A program made the translations under genes and the position numbers. The notes under the pieces are model-generated. The model was not told the origin of the DNA. It ran no database searches and was given only the letters and a program-made list of their open reading frames with translations. This document shows positions 51,280-60,403 of a DNA stretch of 64,000 bases, one piece after another. Position 1 is the stretch's first letter. Each line of letters starts with the position of its first letter. The stretch comes from Glacieibacterium arshaanense (GTDB lineage Bacteria > Pseudomonadota > Alphaproteobacteria > Sphingomonadales > Sphingomonadaceae), in contig NZ_SIHO01000002.1 in NCBI RefSeq assembly GCF_004681125.1, positions 124,001 through 188,000 of the forward strand. The letters are read 5' to 3'.

Positions 51280-52227
51280 ATGACCTACGTACGTCCCGAT
51301 GTGCAGGCGCTGCTTGACCAGATGAAGGCCGCACCCGGCCCGTCGATTGCCGATCTTGGCGCGGTTGCCGGGCGCGAAATGTACCGCGCGATGGGCTCGA
51401 TGCTCGATCTGCCGCGCGGCGATATTGCCGAAGTCCGCGACATCGCTATTCCCGGCCCGGCGGGCGCCATTCCGGCACGGCTCTACCGCAACCACAAGCC
51501 GAAGTCGGGTGATGTGCTGGTCTATTTCCACGGCGGCGGCTGGGTCATCGGTGATCTTGAAAGCCATGACGGGCTCGCCGCTGAAATCGCGCGCGCCAGC
51601 GGCCTGACCGTGGTGGCCATCGACTACCGGATGGCTCCGGAAGCCATATTCCCCGCCGCAGCCGATGATTGCATCGCTGCCACGCGCTGGGTCGCAGGCT
51701 CGCCGGCTGAACTCGGCGAGAAGGTTACCGGCGTCGCGGTCGCGGGTGATAGCGCCGGCGGCAATCTCAGTGCGGTGGTCGCGCAGGCGCTCGCCGGCCA
51801 GCTGCCGGTGCCGTTCAAGGCGCAGTGGCTGATCTATCCGGCCGTCGACATGGTCGAAGACTGGGCCTCGCTCGACGAATTCGCCGATGACTATGTGCTG
51901 ACCAAAGCGGTGATGCGCTGGTTCGAAGTGACCTACGCCCCGACCGCCACCCAGCGCCACGATGTCCTCGCTTCGCCGCTTCGCGCCACCAGTCTTGCGG
52001 GGCAGCCGCCGGCGGTCGTCATGACCTGCGGCCTCGACCCGCTACGCGACCAGGGCCGCGCCTATGCTGCCAAGCTGGCTGAGGCCGGCGTATCGGTAAC
52101 CTTCCGCGAACTCGCCGGCGTCGTCCACGGCGCGTTCAACCTGCGCGCGGCACTGCCCAGCATCGCGGCTGACCTGAAGCGCGGGATTGCCGACCTGCGT
52201 GCTGCGATGGAGGCGTCGGCGGCGTGA
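51280..52227 (+). CDS. Alpha/beta hydrolase, HSL (family IV) esterase
   Basis: A 315-residue esterase. The HSL-type oxyanion motif is YFHGGGWVIGDLESHDGLA near 83-100, the nucleophile Ser lies in VAGDSAGGNLSAVV near 162, Asp in MTCGLDPLRDQG, and His in VVHGAFN. These mark hormone-sensitive-lipase family carboxylesterases that act on short acyl esters. ATG 51280 is 26 bp after the S10 peptidase gene, and its stop overlaps the next GTG by 3 bp. Confidence 0.94.
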   Translation: MTYVRPDVQALLDQMKAAPGPSIADLGAVAGREMYRAMGSMLDLPRGDIAEVRDIAIPGPAGAIPARLYRNHKPKSGDVLVYFHGGGWVIGDLESHDGLAAEIARASGLTVVAIDYRMAPEAIFPAAADDCIAATRWVAGSPAELGEKVTGVAVAGDSAGGNLSAVVAQALAGQLPVPFKAQWLIYPAVDMVEDWASLDEFADDYVLTKAVMRWFEVTYAPTATQRHDVLASPLRATSLAGQPPAVVMTCGLDPLRDQGRAYAAKLAEAGVSVTFRELAGVVHGAFNLRAALPSIAADLKRGIADLRAAMEASAA

Positions 52228-52856
52228 AACGGCTGCTCGCCGCATTGCTGTTGGCGTGGCCGGCGGTCCTGACCGCGCAGGCCGCGCCGCTCGACGGCAA
52301 TGCGGCGATGATGCGCGATCTTTGGGCGCAGCAGCCCGTCGATAGCGTCGGTGCGGTGCAACAGGTCTATAGCCGTACGGTGACCTTCGCTCTGCCGCGC
52401 CCGATGCTGCCTGCCTATACGAAGGAAGTCGGGGGCCGTTTCATCATGGAATATGTCCCCGATGGCGAAACCGTCGAACGCTGGACGCGGATGGTGACGG
52501 TGACCGGTGCGGTCGGTGCGGGGGCGGCGCATCTCAGCGATGCCGAACTCGCCGACACACTGTTCAATCGCGGCCAGTGCGAGGGCCGGGTCTTTGCCGA
52601 CCTCGGTGCGGTGGCACGGCCCGTGCTCGGCTACCGGGCGCTGCTGATCGGTTGCGGCGTCGAAGGTGCACCAACCGCCGAACGCGCCGCCATTGCGATG
52701 TTCCGCGATACTCAAACTGTATGGACCGTGCAGTTCGCGCAGCGCGGCGCCGGCACCAGCGGCTTTGCGACCCGCGTTCAGGAAGAACTTGCCAAACTCG
52801 ACCCCGGCGTTACCTGCGCCCCAGGAGAAACCATGCCCGAATGCACGCCCCAATGA
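52224..52856 (+). CDS. Exported protein of unknown function
   Basis: A 210-residue protein starting GTG 52224, overlapping the esterase stop. Signal peptide MKRLLAALLLAWPAVLTAQA is followed by a mature domain I do not recognise, with TKEVGGRFIMEYVPDGETVE, WTRMVTVTGAVGAG and RALLIGCGVEGAPTAERAAI. Three cysteines may form disulfides. The C-terminus GVTCAPGETMPECTPQ is short and Cys-containing. It overlaps rppH by 4 bp, so it is translationally coupled on both sides. Confidence 0.75.
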   Translation: MKRLLAALLLAWPAVLTAQAAPLDGNAAMMRDLWAQQPVDSVGAVQQVYSRTVTFALPRPMLPAYTKEVGGRFIMEYVPDGETVERWTRMVTVTGAVGAGAAHLSDAELADTLFNRGQCEGRVFADLGAVARPVLGYRALLIGCGVEGAPTAERAAIAMFRDTQTVWTVQFAQRGAGTSGFATRVQEELAKLDPGVTCAPGETMPECTPQ

Positions 52857-53377
52857 CCGGCAAAGTCCATAAATCCGGCCTGCCCTATCGCCCCGGCGTC
52901 GGGGTGATGCTGCTTAACGATGATGACCATGTCTTTGTCGGCCAGCGTCTCGACTCGTCGCTCGAGGCGTGGCAGATGCCGCAAGGCGGTATCGACCCCG
53001 GCGAGGACCCGCTGGCGACGGCGTTTCGCGAGCTTGAGGAAGAAACCGGCATCACCAAGGCGGTGCTGATCGCGCAGACCGCCGACTGGCACTATTACGA
53101 TCTGCCCGATGATCTGGTCGGCACGATCTGGAAGGGCAAATATTGCGGCCAATGCCAGAAATGGTTCGCGATGCGCTTCACCGGCACCGACGCCGACGTC
53201 AACATCGCCACGCACCACCCCGAATTCCGCAGCTGGCGCTGGTCGCCGATCGATGAGTTGGCCAGCCTGATCGTGCCGTTCAAACGGGATCTATACGCCG
53301 CGGTGCTCGGCGAACTGGTGCCATTGGTCGCGGCAGCCCGCGCGAATGGCGCTGGCGGCCGCGGATCGCGTGACTGA
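52853..53377 (+). CDS. rppH: RNA pyrophosphohydrolase
   Basis: A Nudix hydrolase that removes pyrophosphate from mRNA 5' ends, 174 residues. YRPGVGVMLLNDDDHVFVGQ, AWQMPQGGIDPGEDPLATAF and the Nudix box GIDPGEDPLATAFRELEEET-GI (REXXEE present) identify the RppH/IalA group. WYYDLP is represented by WHYYDLPDDL. I chose ATG 52853, which overlaps the upstream stop (ATGA); ATG 52841 is the alternative. Its last 98 bp overlap the 3' end of the gene on the other strand. Confidence 0.95.
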   Translation: MTGKVHKSGLPYRPGVGVMLLNDDDHVFVGQRLDSSLEAWQMPQGGIDPGEDPLATAFRELEEETGITKAVLIAQTADWHYYDLPDDLVGTIWKGKYCGQCQKWFAMRFTGTDADVNIATHHPEFRSWRWSPIDELASLIVPFKRDLYAAVLGELVPLVAAARANGAGGRGSRD

Positions 53378-53801
53378 CCAGCGCCAGCGCTGCCGCCAGC
53401 CCGATCAGCCAATGGCTCAGGCTGGCGAGCCCGCGCAGTTCCTCGCCGCCGGCATAGTATAACCCCAGCCCGGTCACCGCGAGCAGTACCATCGCGCCCG
53501 CGGTCAGCAGTCCGGTGACGAGGCTACGTTTGCCAGCCCAGCCAAGCCGCAGATGAACGGGGATCAAAGCCCCCAGCAGTAATAGAAACGCATAGGCGAT
53601 GATGCCGTGCAGCTTGACGACAACTGGCTCGGCGGGATGCGGTGTCTGCCCAAAGGGGCCCGCGACGCTGACGAAATTGTGCAGCCACAGCCAGCCCAGA
53701 CCGCTCGCCAGCAGGAATACGAAGCCGGCATAAATGCCGCGCGCGTGCCAGCGCGGCAGACGTTGTTCGAATCGGGGATTGAACCGCGGCTGGTGCGTCA
53801 T
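53280..53801 (-). CDS. Four-helix membrane protein of the flavin module (possible heme b protein)
   Basis: A 173-residue protein with hydrophobic helices at about 24-41, 64-84, 94-116 and 129-146. Histidines H65, H83, H130 and H144 sit in or at the ends of helices, an arrangement that would allow heme b, as in DUF4405/cytochrome b561-like proteins. I do not assign a family firmly. ATG 53801 overlaps the ApbE stop by 4 bp (ATGA). The C-terminal basic Arg/Pro tail from about residue 148 is encoded antisense to the end of rppH. It is the fourth gene of the flavin module. Confidence 0.72.
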   Translation of the reverse strand: MTHQPRFNPRFEQRLPRWHARGIYAGFVFLLASGLGWLWLHNFVSVAGPFGQTPHPAEPVVVKLHGIIAYAFLLLLGALIPVHLRLGWAGKRSLVTGLLTAGAMVLLAVTGLGLYYAGGEELRGLASLSHWLIGLAAALALVSHAIRGRQRHSRGLPRPMAPVRRAPRRIDPV

Positions 53802-54547
53802 GCAGCAAGCCTGTCGGGGTTGCCGATTTGTGTCAATTCGCCGCCGGCGCCGATCACCAGCGCCACGGCGCCGACCGTATCGAGGCAGGCCGCGACACGC
53901 GGACCGCCGCCCGCAACGATCTTGGCCAGCGCATCGGCGTCGATGGCGCGGCGGCACTCGACGCTGGCGGATACGATGCCGCGCGCTAGCCCGCGCAAAT
54001 GGTCGTCGCTGCCGTCGGGTCGCAGTGCGCTGGTGGCCAAGGATGCGTCGTGCAGCGTGATTTTCGCCACCGGGGCGCGGTCGGGACGTACCAGACTCAC
54101 AGGCCATGCCGCACCGAAACCGCGCATGTCGCCGCCGGCGTTGACCAGTCCATGCCGGGTGCCGGTGCGCCGCAATGCCACCACCGCGCGGTCGACGGCG
54201 AAACCCTTGGCAATGCCCGACAGGTCAAGTGCGAGCGGCACCGCATAGCGCAATGTACGGCCGGTCAGCTGCACCGCGCGCCAATGCCCGGCGCTGGCGT
54301 CGAACGCGCCGTCACTGCGCGCCGCCCAGAATTGCGCGCGGCCGATGACTGCCGCTGCCATGCGCGACAGCCGCACCGGCTGGTGGGGCGCGTTGCGATT
54401 GGCGTGCGACAGTTCGCTACCCCGGTCATGCGCATTGAGCGCGCGGTGCACGCGGGCGATCGCGGCAAAGCCCGCGTCGATCGCGGCGTCGCTGTCGGCG
54501 CTGATTTCGACCAGCGTGCCAAGCCACGGCTGGGCGCGGGTGATCAC
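53798..54547 (-). CDS. apbE: FAD:protein FMN transferase
   Basis: ApbE attaches FMN covalently to a Thr or Ser of an exported protein. The 249-residue product starts at GTG 54547, overlapping the FMN-binding gene's stop (GTGA). Motifs are AQPWLGTLVEIS, GSELSHANRN, LDLSGIAKGFAVDRAVVAL and VNAGGDMRGFG, with DADALAKIVAGGGP near the end. I see no signal peptide with this start; a longer frame to 54607 also lacks one. Its substrate is almost certainly the product of the gene just upstream. Confidence 0.93.
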   Translation of the reverse strand: MITRAQPWLGTLVEISADSDAAIDAGFAAIARVHRALNAHDRGSELSHANRNAPHQPVRLSRMAAAVIGRAQFWAARSDGAFDASAGHWRAVQLTGRTLRYAVPLALDLSGIAKGFAVDRAVVALRRTGTRHGLVNAGGDMRGFGAAWPVSLVRPDRAPVAKITLHDASLATSALRPDGSDDHLRGLARGIVSASVECRRAIDADALAKIVAGGGPRVAACLDTVGAVALVIGAGGELTQIGNPDRLAA

Positions 54548-55086
54548 GCCGGCACCACCGCCGCCAGTGCCAGCAGCCGCCGGACGCCGTCGGTCAGGTT
54601 GCGGCACGATAGCGTCGCGCCTGAGATATTGGCGATATCGCCGTCGAGCTTGAACGGACTCGCCAGCGTCTTGCCGTCGAACTGCGCGCGCCAGGCGGGC
54701 GATCGCACCTCGCCGCCATAGGCCTCGCGGTAGCTCAGGATTTCGACGCCGACGACCTTGCCGTCGGGCGAAACACCGACCGCGTAAGTGATGTTTTCAT
54801 GCTTGCCGAGCACCTCGTCGACAATCACCAGTCCGAGCGTCTTGCCGCCGGCTTGCGCGCGCCAGATGGCTGGCGTCCGGTTGCGCTGGACCTTGCCCGA
54901 CAACGCCTTGATGCGCGCGACCTGCGCATCATCGAGCTTGACCGGCAGCGGCGTAAAACGGTCGGCGCCGGCAAACAGCAGCTTCTGCGCGGCCTCGACC
55001 GTCAGATAGTCCTTGGCGACCACGCGCGTTTCGACCAGCGCCACCGGCGCCAGCGCGAGCAACGCCCAGTGGCGGGTCAGTTTCAT
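54544..55086 (-). CDS. Exported FMN-binding domain protein, flavinylation target
   Basis: A 180-residue protein with a hydrophobic N-terminus (HWALLALAPVALVETRVVA, signal or anchor). The FMN_bind domain spans about residues 75-170: GLVIVDEVLGKHENITYAVG, VVGVEILSYREAYGGEV and DIANISGATLSCRNLTDGVR. The flavinylation motif SGAT is at residues 155-158, so Thr158 should carry FMN. It stands between the outer-membrane barrel gene (14 bp upstream) and apbE (overlapping), so enzyme and substrate are coupled. Confidence 0.93.
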   Translation of the reverse strand: MKLTRHWALLALAPVALVETRVVAKDYLTVEAAQKLLFAGADRFTPLPVKLDDAQVARIKALSGKVQRNRTPAIWRAQAGGKTLGLVIVDEVLGKHENITYAVGVSPDGKVVGVEILSYREAYGGEVRSPAWRAQFDGKTLASPFKLDGDIANISGATLSCRNLTDGVRRLLALAAVVPA

Positions 55087-55100
55087 CGTTTACGCCTTGC

Positions 55101-55976
55101 TCAGAACGAGACGCCAACCTTAAGCCGCAAACCGTTGGTCGTCACGTCGGGTTCGAAGGCGCCCGGCGGCACCAATGGTTGCGGGCCATAGTCATTGGCG
55201 CCGAAGCGCGTCAACCAGGTCAGCGTCGCGAACCATTTGCCCTTGGCGAAGTGCACCGTCGGGCCGATATAGTTGGCGCTTTCGATGCGTTCGTCGAAGC
55301 CCAGCCCCTCGAACTCGGTGACATAGCGATATTCGGCGCCGATGAACCAGTTCGGCGCGACGCGGTACGAAGCGCCGAGCAGCATTTGCAGTTCGGAAAT
55401 CTTCTCGGTGCCGCCGGCGGCGATGACGTGTCCGGTCAGCGGGTCAGTCAGATTGTCCTGCTGTTCGACCACCCACTCGGCGACAGCGTTCGCGGCCAGC
55501 ACCAGCCGGCCATCCATCAGGTTCTTCTGCGCCAGAACCTTGAATTCGAACTCGGTTTCGTCGGGGGCGATGCTCGGCTCGGCATATAGCGCCAGCCCGA
55601 AGCTGTCCTTGTACGGGTTCTTCAGCTGCCAGATTGCCTCGAACGAAAAGCCGTCGAATTTCAGACCTGCATCGCCCGGCGCGGCGGTCTCGTTTTCGTA
55701 TTTGGTGTTGAGATAGCCGGCGACCTGAAAGCGGTCGGTGACGCCGAACTCGATCTCGGTGCGCAATTGCAGTTCGTTGAAATGGCCGTTTTCCTGACCG
55801 ATCTTGTCGGTCACCCATTGTTCGACCTCGATAGCACCTGCGGGCATGACCTCGGCAGTGTAGAGATAACCGAACAGCGCCTCGCCCGCATGGGCAGGAC
55901 GCGCTGCCATACTCGTTGCCGTGATGCCCGCCGCTGCCGCGATCGCCAGTGTGTGCCGCAATCCAATCAACTTCAA
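55101..55976 (-). CDS. Outer-membrane beta-barrel-like protein, first gene of the flavin module
   Basis: A 291-residue exported protein from TTG 55976 (with AGGGA upstream). After a signal peptide ending near PAHAG come alternating amphipathic strands, such as GHFNELQLRTEIEFGVTDRF, NWFIGAEYRYVTEFEGLGF and WFATLTWLTRFGAND. It ends LRLKVGVSF, with a terminal Phe as in outer-membrane barrels. It resembles uncharacterised DUF6662-like porin proteins, an assignment I hold loosely. It is followed by the FMN-binding gene after 14 bp. The promoter gap holds Fur-like boxes. Confidence 0.78.
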   Translation of the reverse strand: MKLIGLRHTLAIAAAAGITATSMAARPAHAGEALFGYLYTAEVMPAGAIEVEQWVTDKIGQENGHFNELQLRTEIEFGVTDRFQVAGYLNTKYENETAAPGDAGLKFDGFSFEAIWQLKNPYKDSFGLALYAEPSIAPDETEFEFKVLAQKNLMDGRLVLAANAVAEWVVEQQDNLTDPLTGHVIAAGGTEKISELQMLLGASYRVAPNWFIGAEYRYVTEFEGLGFDERIESANYIGPTVHFAKGKWFATLTWLTRFGANDYGPQPLVPPGAFEPDVTTNGLRLKVGVSF

Positions 55977-56013
55977 ATTCCCTGATCGCTTGTTATCGTG
56001 GCGCGATCACTAA

Positions 56014-56056
56014 TGCGAACAATTCTCAAATGCAACGCTATTGCGAATTATTATTG
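56014..56056. promoter_or_regulatory. Two tandem Fur-like boxes
   Basis: TGCGAAC-a-ATTCTCA (56014-56028) and TGCGAAT-t-ATTATTG (56042-56056) follow the 7-1-7 layout of Fur/iron-box sites (consensus TGAGAAT-n-ATTCTCA). They lie 38 and 66 bp upstream of the barrel gene start and about 90 bp before panD. The starts are 28 bp apart. Other AT-rich operators could look similar. Confidence 0.58.
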
Positions 56057-56141
56057 AATACGGTGAGACCGGGCCCGACCTCGCTGGACCTGCCACAGCC
56101 AAACCGCTAGAGCCGTGCGCCTGCGACCAAGGGACCTGTCG

Positions 56142-56507
56142 ATGCGATTTCTGATGCGTTCTAAAATCCACAACGCCACCGTCACCGAGGCGAATCTGGC
56201 GTATGTCGGGTCGATCACCATCGATGCCGATCTGCTCGACCGCGTCGGGCTGTGGGTCGGTGAAAAGGTGCTGGTGGTGTCGAACACCAACGGCGCGCGG
56301 CTCGACACCTATGTCATCGAAGGCAAGCGCGGGTCGGGCGCGATGTGCATGAACGGCGCCGCGGCGCACCTGATCGGCAAGGGCCACCAGATCATCGTCA
56401 TGGGCTTCGAGCTGACCGACAAGCCGGTCACACCCAAGGTCATACTGGTCGATGCCAATAACGCCTTCGTGCGCTCGCTCGTCGAGGAAGCCGGCGCGAC
56501 CGCCTAG
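56142..56507 (+). CDS. panD: Aspartate 1-decarboxylase
   Basis: This enzyme makes beta-alanine from aspartate for pantothenate. The 121-residue proenzyme has ATVTEANLAYVGSITIDADL, and self-cleavage between Gly23 and Ser24 generates the pyruvoyl group. IEGKRGSGAMCMNGAAAHL and GHQIIVMGFELTD are typical. ATG 56142 gives the family N-terminus MRFLMRSKIHNA. Its stop overlaps the DUF2721 gene's 3' end by 4 bp on the opposite strand. panC is 27 kb away. Confidence 0.96.
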   Translation: MRFLMRSKIHNATVTEANLAYVGSITIDADLLDRVGLWVGEKVLVVSNTNGARLDTYVIEGKRGSGAMCMNGAAAHLIGKGHQIIVMGFELTDKPVTPKVILVDANNAFVRSLVEEAGATA

Positions 56508-56965
56508 CTGTCGTCGTTGGCGGTGCGTTCGACGGCGCGGACTGCGGTGTCAATGCGGTGGAACGGGCCCCAGGCACGCGCCATTGCGGCAGTGATGATC
56601 GCAATTGGCAGCACCAGATAGAAGCCGATGACCGCCAGCGTGCCGGCGACACCGGCGACGCGGTGCTGCCAGATCGTCGTCAGCGCCAGCCCGCCGACCG
56701 CAAACACCAGCAGCAGCCCGATAAAGCCGATGAGGCGGCGGTTGACGCGGTTGAACTCGCGTTCGAACTTGATGGTTTCGGCGTGTAGCGCGCTGGCGGT
56801 GGCAATCGCCGCAGGATCGCCGTGGCGCGACGCAATCATCGAGGTGCGCAGGCGTAGCGCCGAAATGGCTGCCGAGACGACCACCTGCACCACGGCCGTC
56901 GCCAGAAACAGGTCGATGCCGACGGCCTGAACATTCTCCAGCTCGGCGAAGGTCAAGCCTGCCAT
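56504..56965 (-). CDS. DUF2721 family membrane protein
   Basis: About 153 residues from ATG 56965 (TTG 56989 is an alternative). There are three hydrophobic segments (about 14-35, 80-100 and 108-130), with a polar connector carrying [20 protein letters not shown], as in the DUF2721 family of unknown function. It is 30 bp downstream of thiSG on the same strand and may be co-transcribed with it. No functional link is known. Confidence 0.8.
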   Translation of the reverse strand: MAGLTFAELENVQAVGIDLFLATAVVQVVVSAAISALRLRTSMIASRHGDPAAIATASALHAETIKFEREFNRVNRRLIGFIGLLLVFAVGGLALTTIWQHRVAGVAGTLAVIGFYLVLPIAIITAAMARAWGPFHRIDTAVRAVERTANDDS

Positions 56966-56995
56966 TGTCGCCAGCCAGCCCCCCACCAAGCGCGC

Positions 56996-57973
56996 CTAGA
57001 TCAGCCCGGCGAGCGGCGAGCTCGGATCGGCATAGCGGCGCTTGGCCATGCGCCCGGCGCGATACGCCAGCCGGCCGCTTTCGACTGCCAGCTTCATCGC
57101 GCGCGCCATCAGCAACGGGTCCTTGGCTTCGGCAATCGCGGTGTTCATCAGCACGCCGGCGCAGCCGAGCTCCATCGCGGCTGCCGCATCCGATGCCGTG
57201 CCGACACCGGCATCGACCAGTACCGGCACCTTGGCACCTTCGATGATCATGCGGATGGTCACCGGATTCTGAATGCCCAGGCCCGAACCGATCAGCGAGC
57301 CCAGCGGCATGATCGCGCAGGCGCCGAGGTCTTCGAGCTTCTTCGCGGCGATAGGGTCGTCGGCGCAATAGACCATGACGTCGAAGCCCTCCTTGACCAG
57401 CACTTCGGTGGCCTTGAGCGTTTCAGCCATGTCGGGATACAGAGTCCGCGCCTCGCCCAGTACCTCGAGCTTGACGAGGTTCCAGCCACCGGCCTCGCGC
57501 GCCAGCCGCAGCGTGCGGATCGCGTCATCGGCGGTGAAGCAGCCGGCGGTGTTGGGCAGGTAGGTGAACTTCTTCGGGTCGATGAAATCGGTGAGCATCG
57601 GCGCACCGCGATCGGTGACATTGACGCGGCGCACCGCCACCGTGACGATTTCGGCCCCCGACGCGGTTACGGCGGCGGCGTTGGTCGCATAATCCTTGTA
57701 CTTGCCGGTGCCGACGATCAGCCGCGACTTGAACTGGCGGCCTGCGACTTCCCAGCCGTCGCCATCGTCCTGACCACCGCCGACGAAATGCACGATCTCG
57801 AGCCTGTCGCCCTGCGCCAGCGCGACTTGCGCGAATGTCGAGCGCGGCACGATCTCGAGGTTGCGTTCAACTGCCACCTTGTCGCCCGGCAACGCCAGCT
57901 CGGCAAGCAGGCCCGCCACCGTCATGCCCGCTGCCAGCTTGCGCGGTTCGCCGTTGATGCTGACTTCGATCAT
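56996..57973 (-). CDS. thiG: ThiS-ThiG fusion: sulfur carrier plus thiazole synthase
   Basis: A 325-residue bifunctional protein. Residues 1-66 are ThiS ([20 protein letters not shown], ending [14 protein letters not shown]), and residues about 70-325 are Thi[55 protein letters not shown] with the Schiff-base Lys, and [20 protein letters not shown]. The ThiS Gly-Gly is therefore internal, not C-terminal. The frame is unbroken, so the fusion is real unless there is a sequencing error. Such fusions are known in other proteobacteria. It is divergent from aroQ; no TPP riboswitch is visible in the 75-bp gap. Confidence 0.93.
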   Translation of the reverse strand: MIEVSINGEPRKLAAGMTVAGLLAELALPGDKVAVERNLEIVPRSTFAQVALAQGDRLEIVHFVGGGQDDGDGWEVAGRQFKSRLIVGTGKYKDYATNAAAVTASGAEIVTVAVRRVNVTDRGAPMLTDFIDPKKFTYLPNTAGCFTADDAIRTLRLAREAGGWNLVKLEVLGEARTLYPDMAETLKATEVLVKEGFDVMVYCADDPIAAKKLEDLGACAIMPLGSLIGSGLGIQNPVTIRMIIEGAKVPVLVDAGVGTASDAAAAMELGCAGVLMNTAIAEAKDPLLMARAMKLAVESGRLAYRAGRMAKRRYADPSSPLAGLI

Positions 57974-58048
57974 GCAAAACTTTCCAATCGCGTGAGCGCC
58001 ACATATAAGGGCTGCGACCACATCGTCCATATTCTATCGGGGGCAAAC

Positions 58049-58492
58049 ATGACCGACGCGGCCAATCTGGTGCTCGTCCTGAACGGCCCCAACCTCAATC
58101 TCCTCGGCACGCGCGAGCCCGAGGTCTACGGACTCGACACGCTCGATGACATTGCGATGATGCTCGAAGACCGCGCCGGCGAGCTCGGGCTGACCATCGA
58201 CCTGCGCCAGTCGAATCATGAAGGCCATCTCATCGACTGGCTGCATGAGGCGGCATCGCGTGGCGTCCGTGCCGTCATCCTCAATGCGGGCGGGCTGACA
58301 CACACGTCGGTGGCGCTGCACGACGCGATCAAGTCGATTACCGTGCCGGTCATCGAGGTCCATATCTCGAACCCGCATGCGCGCGAGGCGTTCCGCCACC
58401 ACAGCTTCATCAGTCCGGTCGCCGCAGGGGTCATCTGCGGCTTCGGACCGCAGGGTTACCGGCTGGCGCTGGACGCCGCCGCGACGTTCTGA
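58049..58492 (+). CDS. aroQ: 3-dehydroquinate dehydratase, type II
   Basis: The third shikimate-pathway step. The 147-residue product has the family opening [20 protein letters not shown] with the catalytic Tyr, then [51 protein letters not shown] and [18 protein letters not shown] 58049 follows GGGGGC. It is 48 bp upstream of accB and probably co-transcribed with accBC, a common order in alphaproteobacteria. Confidence 0.97.
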   Translation: MTDAANLVLVLNGPNLNLLGTREPEVYGLDTLDDIAMMLEDRAGELGLTIDLRQSNHEGHLIDWLHEAASRGVRAVILNAGGLTHTSVALHDAIKSITVPVIEVHISNPHAREAFRHHSFISPVAAGVICGFGPQGYRLALDAAATF

Positions 58493-58540
58493 CACATAGG
58501 CCCCCCAGCCCTTTCGGCCACCAGAGTTACGGGAACCAAG

Positions 58541-59020
58541 ATGACGGCAGCAAAATCCCCCGCATCCAATGCCATGCAAGTCGATACCAAGCTCGTCCGT
58601 GAGCTCGCGGCTCTGCTCGATTCGACGCATCTGAGCGAAATCGAGGTTCAGGACGGCGAACGCCGCATCCGCGTTGCGCGCCAGATGACTGGCGCCGTTG
58701 CCGCAGCGCCTGTCGCCTATGCCGCCCCGGCCGCACCCGTTGCCGCAGCCCCTGCCGAAGCTGTCGTCGATGACGTCCGCAAACACCCCGGCCTCGTCAA
58801 GTCGCCGATTGTCGGCACTGCCTATCTGACGCCCGAGCCCGGTGCGGCGCCATTTGTCAGCGTTGGCGCCAGCGTCAAGGTCGGCGACACACTGCTGATC
58901 ATCGAAGCCATGAAGGTCATGAACACGATCACCGCGACCAAGGCCGGCAAGGTCGCGCAGATCCTAGTCAGCAATGAGGCGCCGGTCGAATATGACCAGC
59001 CGCTGGTGGTGATCGAATAG
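58541..59020 (+). CDS. accB: Biotin carboxyl carrier protein of acetyl-CoA carboxylase
   Basis: A 159-residue BCCP. The N-terminal segment [20 protein letters not shown] leads to an Ala/Pro-rich linker (residues about 50-80) and then the biotinyl domain [20 protein letters not shown], with the biotinylation site [11 protein letters not shown] near residue 124. It supplies the carboxyl carrier for malonyl-CoA synthesis. The stop overlaps the GTG of accC by 1 bp. Confidence 0.97.
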   Translation: MTAAKSPASNAMQVDTKLVRELAALLDSTHLSEIEVQDGERRIRVARQMTGAVAAAPVAYAAPAAPVAAAPAEAVVDDVRKHPGLVKSPIVGTAYLTPEPGAAPFVSVGASVKVGDTLLIIEAMKVMNTITATKAGKVAQILVSNEAPVEYDQPLVVIE

Positions 59021-60399
59021 TGGCCGACCCCAAGGCTCCGCGCCACATCGGCAAGATTCTGATCGCCAACCGCGGCGAAATCGCGCTGCGCATCCATCGC
59101 GCCTGCCGCGAACTCGGCATCAAGACCGTCGCCGTGCATTCGACCGCCGATGCCGATGCAATGCACGTGCGCCTCGCCGACGAAGCCATTTGCATCGGGC
59201 CGCCGTCGGCGACCGACAGCTATCTCAACGTCCCCAACATCATTTCGGCCGCTGAAATCGCCCAGGCCGACGCCATCCACCCCGGCTATGGTTTCCTCAG
59301 CGAGAACGCGCGCTTCGCCGAAATCGTCGAGGAGCATAATATCGTCTGGATTGGCCCGACGGCCGACCATATCCGCCGCATGGGCGACAAGATCGAAGCC
59401 AAGCGCACCGCAGCCGCACTTGGCCTGCCGCTGGTGCCAGGGTCCGACGGACCGGTCGAAGGTGCCGCCGAAGGCATCGCAATTGCCGACAAGATTGGCT
59501 ATCCGGTGCTGGTCAAGGCCGCATCGGGCGGCGGCGGCCGCGGCATGAAGGTCGTGCCTGACGCCGAATCGATGGGGCCGCTGATGGCGCAGGCCCGTGC
59601 CGAAGCCAAGGCGGCGTTCGGCGACGACACCGTCTACATCGAAAAATACCTGTCCGAGCCGCGCCATATTGAGTTCCAGATTTTTGGCGACGGTCAGGGT
59701 GGCGCGATCCACCTCGGCGAACGCGATTGTTCGCTCCAGCGCCGACACCAGAAGGTGCTCGAAGAAGCCCCAAGCCCGGCAATCAGCCCCGAACAGCGCA
59801 AGCGCATGGGCGAAGTCGTGCGGCAGGCGGTCGCCAAACTCGGCTATCGCGGTGCCGGCACGTTCGAGTTCCTCTACGAAAACGGCGAGTTCTACTTCAT
59901 CGAAATGAACACCCGGCTGCAGGTCGAACACCCGGTCACCGAAGCCATCACCGGTATCGATCTGGTGCGCGAACAGATCCGCGTCGCTTCGGGCCTGCCG
60001 CTGTCGGTCACCCAGGATCAGATTCGCTTCGAAGGCCATGCCATCGAATGCCGGATAAACGCCGAAGACCCGGCGACATTCGCGCCGTCACCCGGCCGCG
60101 TCACCGACTATCACGCGCCCGGCGGACTGCACGTCCGCGTCGATAGCGCGCTGTACGACGGCTACCGCATCCCGCCCTATTACGACAGCCTGATCTCCAA
60201 GCTGATCGTCTATGGCGCGACGCGCGAAGACGCCATCGCCCGGTTGCATCGCGCGCTCGAGGAATATGTCATCCACGGGCCGAAAACGACGATTCCGCTG
60301 CATCAGGCACTGATCGAAGCCCCCGATTTCATCGCCGGCGACTATTCGATCAAGTGGCTCGAACGCTGGCTGGCGGCACGCGCCGCGGAGCCCGAATAA
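59020..60399 (+). CDS. accC: Biotin carboxylase subunit of acetyl-CoA carboxylase
   Basis: A 459-residue ATP-grasp biotin carboxylase from GTG 59020. [20 protein letters not shown] opens it. The ATP loop is [14 protein letters not shown] near residue 165-178, and catalytic blocks include [20 protein letters not shown] and [20 protein letters not shown]. Length and motifs are standard. It is the last gene of aroQ-accB-accC and is followed by a hairpin terminator. Confidence 0.97.
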   Translation: MADPKAPRHIGKILIANRGEIALRIHRACRELGIKTVAVHSTADADAMHVRLADEAICIGPPSATDSYLNVPNIISAAEIAQADAIHPGYGFLSENARFAEIVEEHNIVWIGPTADHIRRMGDKIEAKRTAAALGLPLVPGSDGPVEGAAEGIAIADKIGYPVLVKAASGGGGRGMKVVPDAESMGPLMAQARAEAKAAFGDDTVYIEKYLSEPRHIEFQIFGDGQGGAIHLGERDCSLQRRHQKVLEEAPSPAISPEQRKRMGEVVRQAVAKLGYRGAGTFEFLYENGEFYFIEMNTRLQVEHPVTEAITGIDLVREQIRVASGLPLSVTQDQIRFEGHAIECRINAEDPATFAPSPGRVTDYHAPGGLHVRVDSALYDGYRIPPYYDSLISKLIVYGATREDAIARLHRALEEYVIHGPKTTIPLHQALIEAPDFIAGDYSIKWLERWLAARAAEPE

Positions 60400-60403
60400 G
60401 CAA

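Noticed and set aside
57974-58048. TPP riboswitch before thiSG
   Set aside because: The gap to the divergent aroQ is 75 bp and shows neither the CUGAGA nor the ACCUG-type TPP motifs.
58822-60039. 405-codon minus-strand frame opposite accC
   Set aside because: It is antisense to the biotin carboxylase motifs and has no domain of its own.
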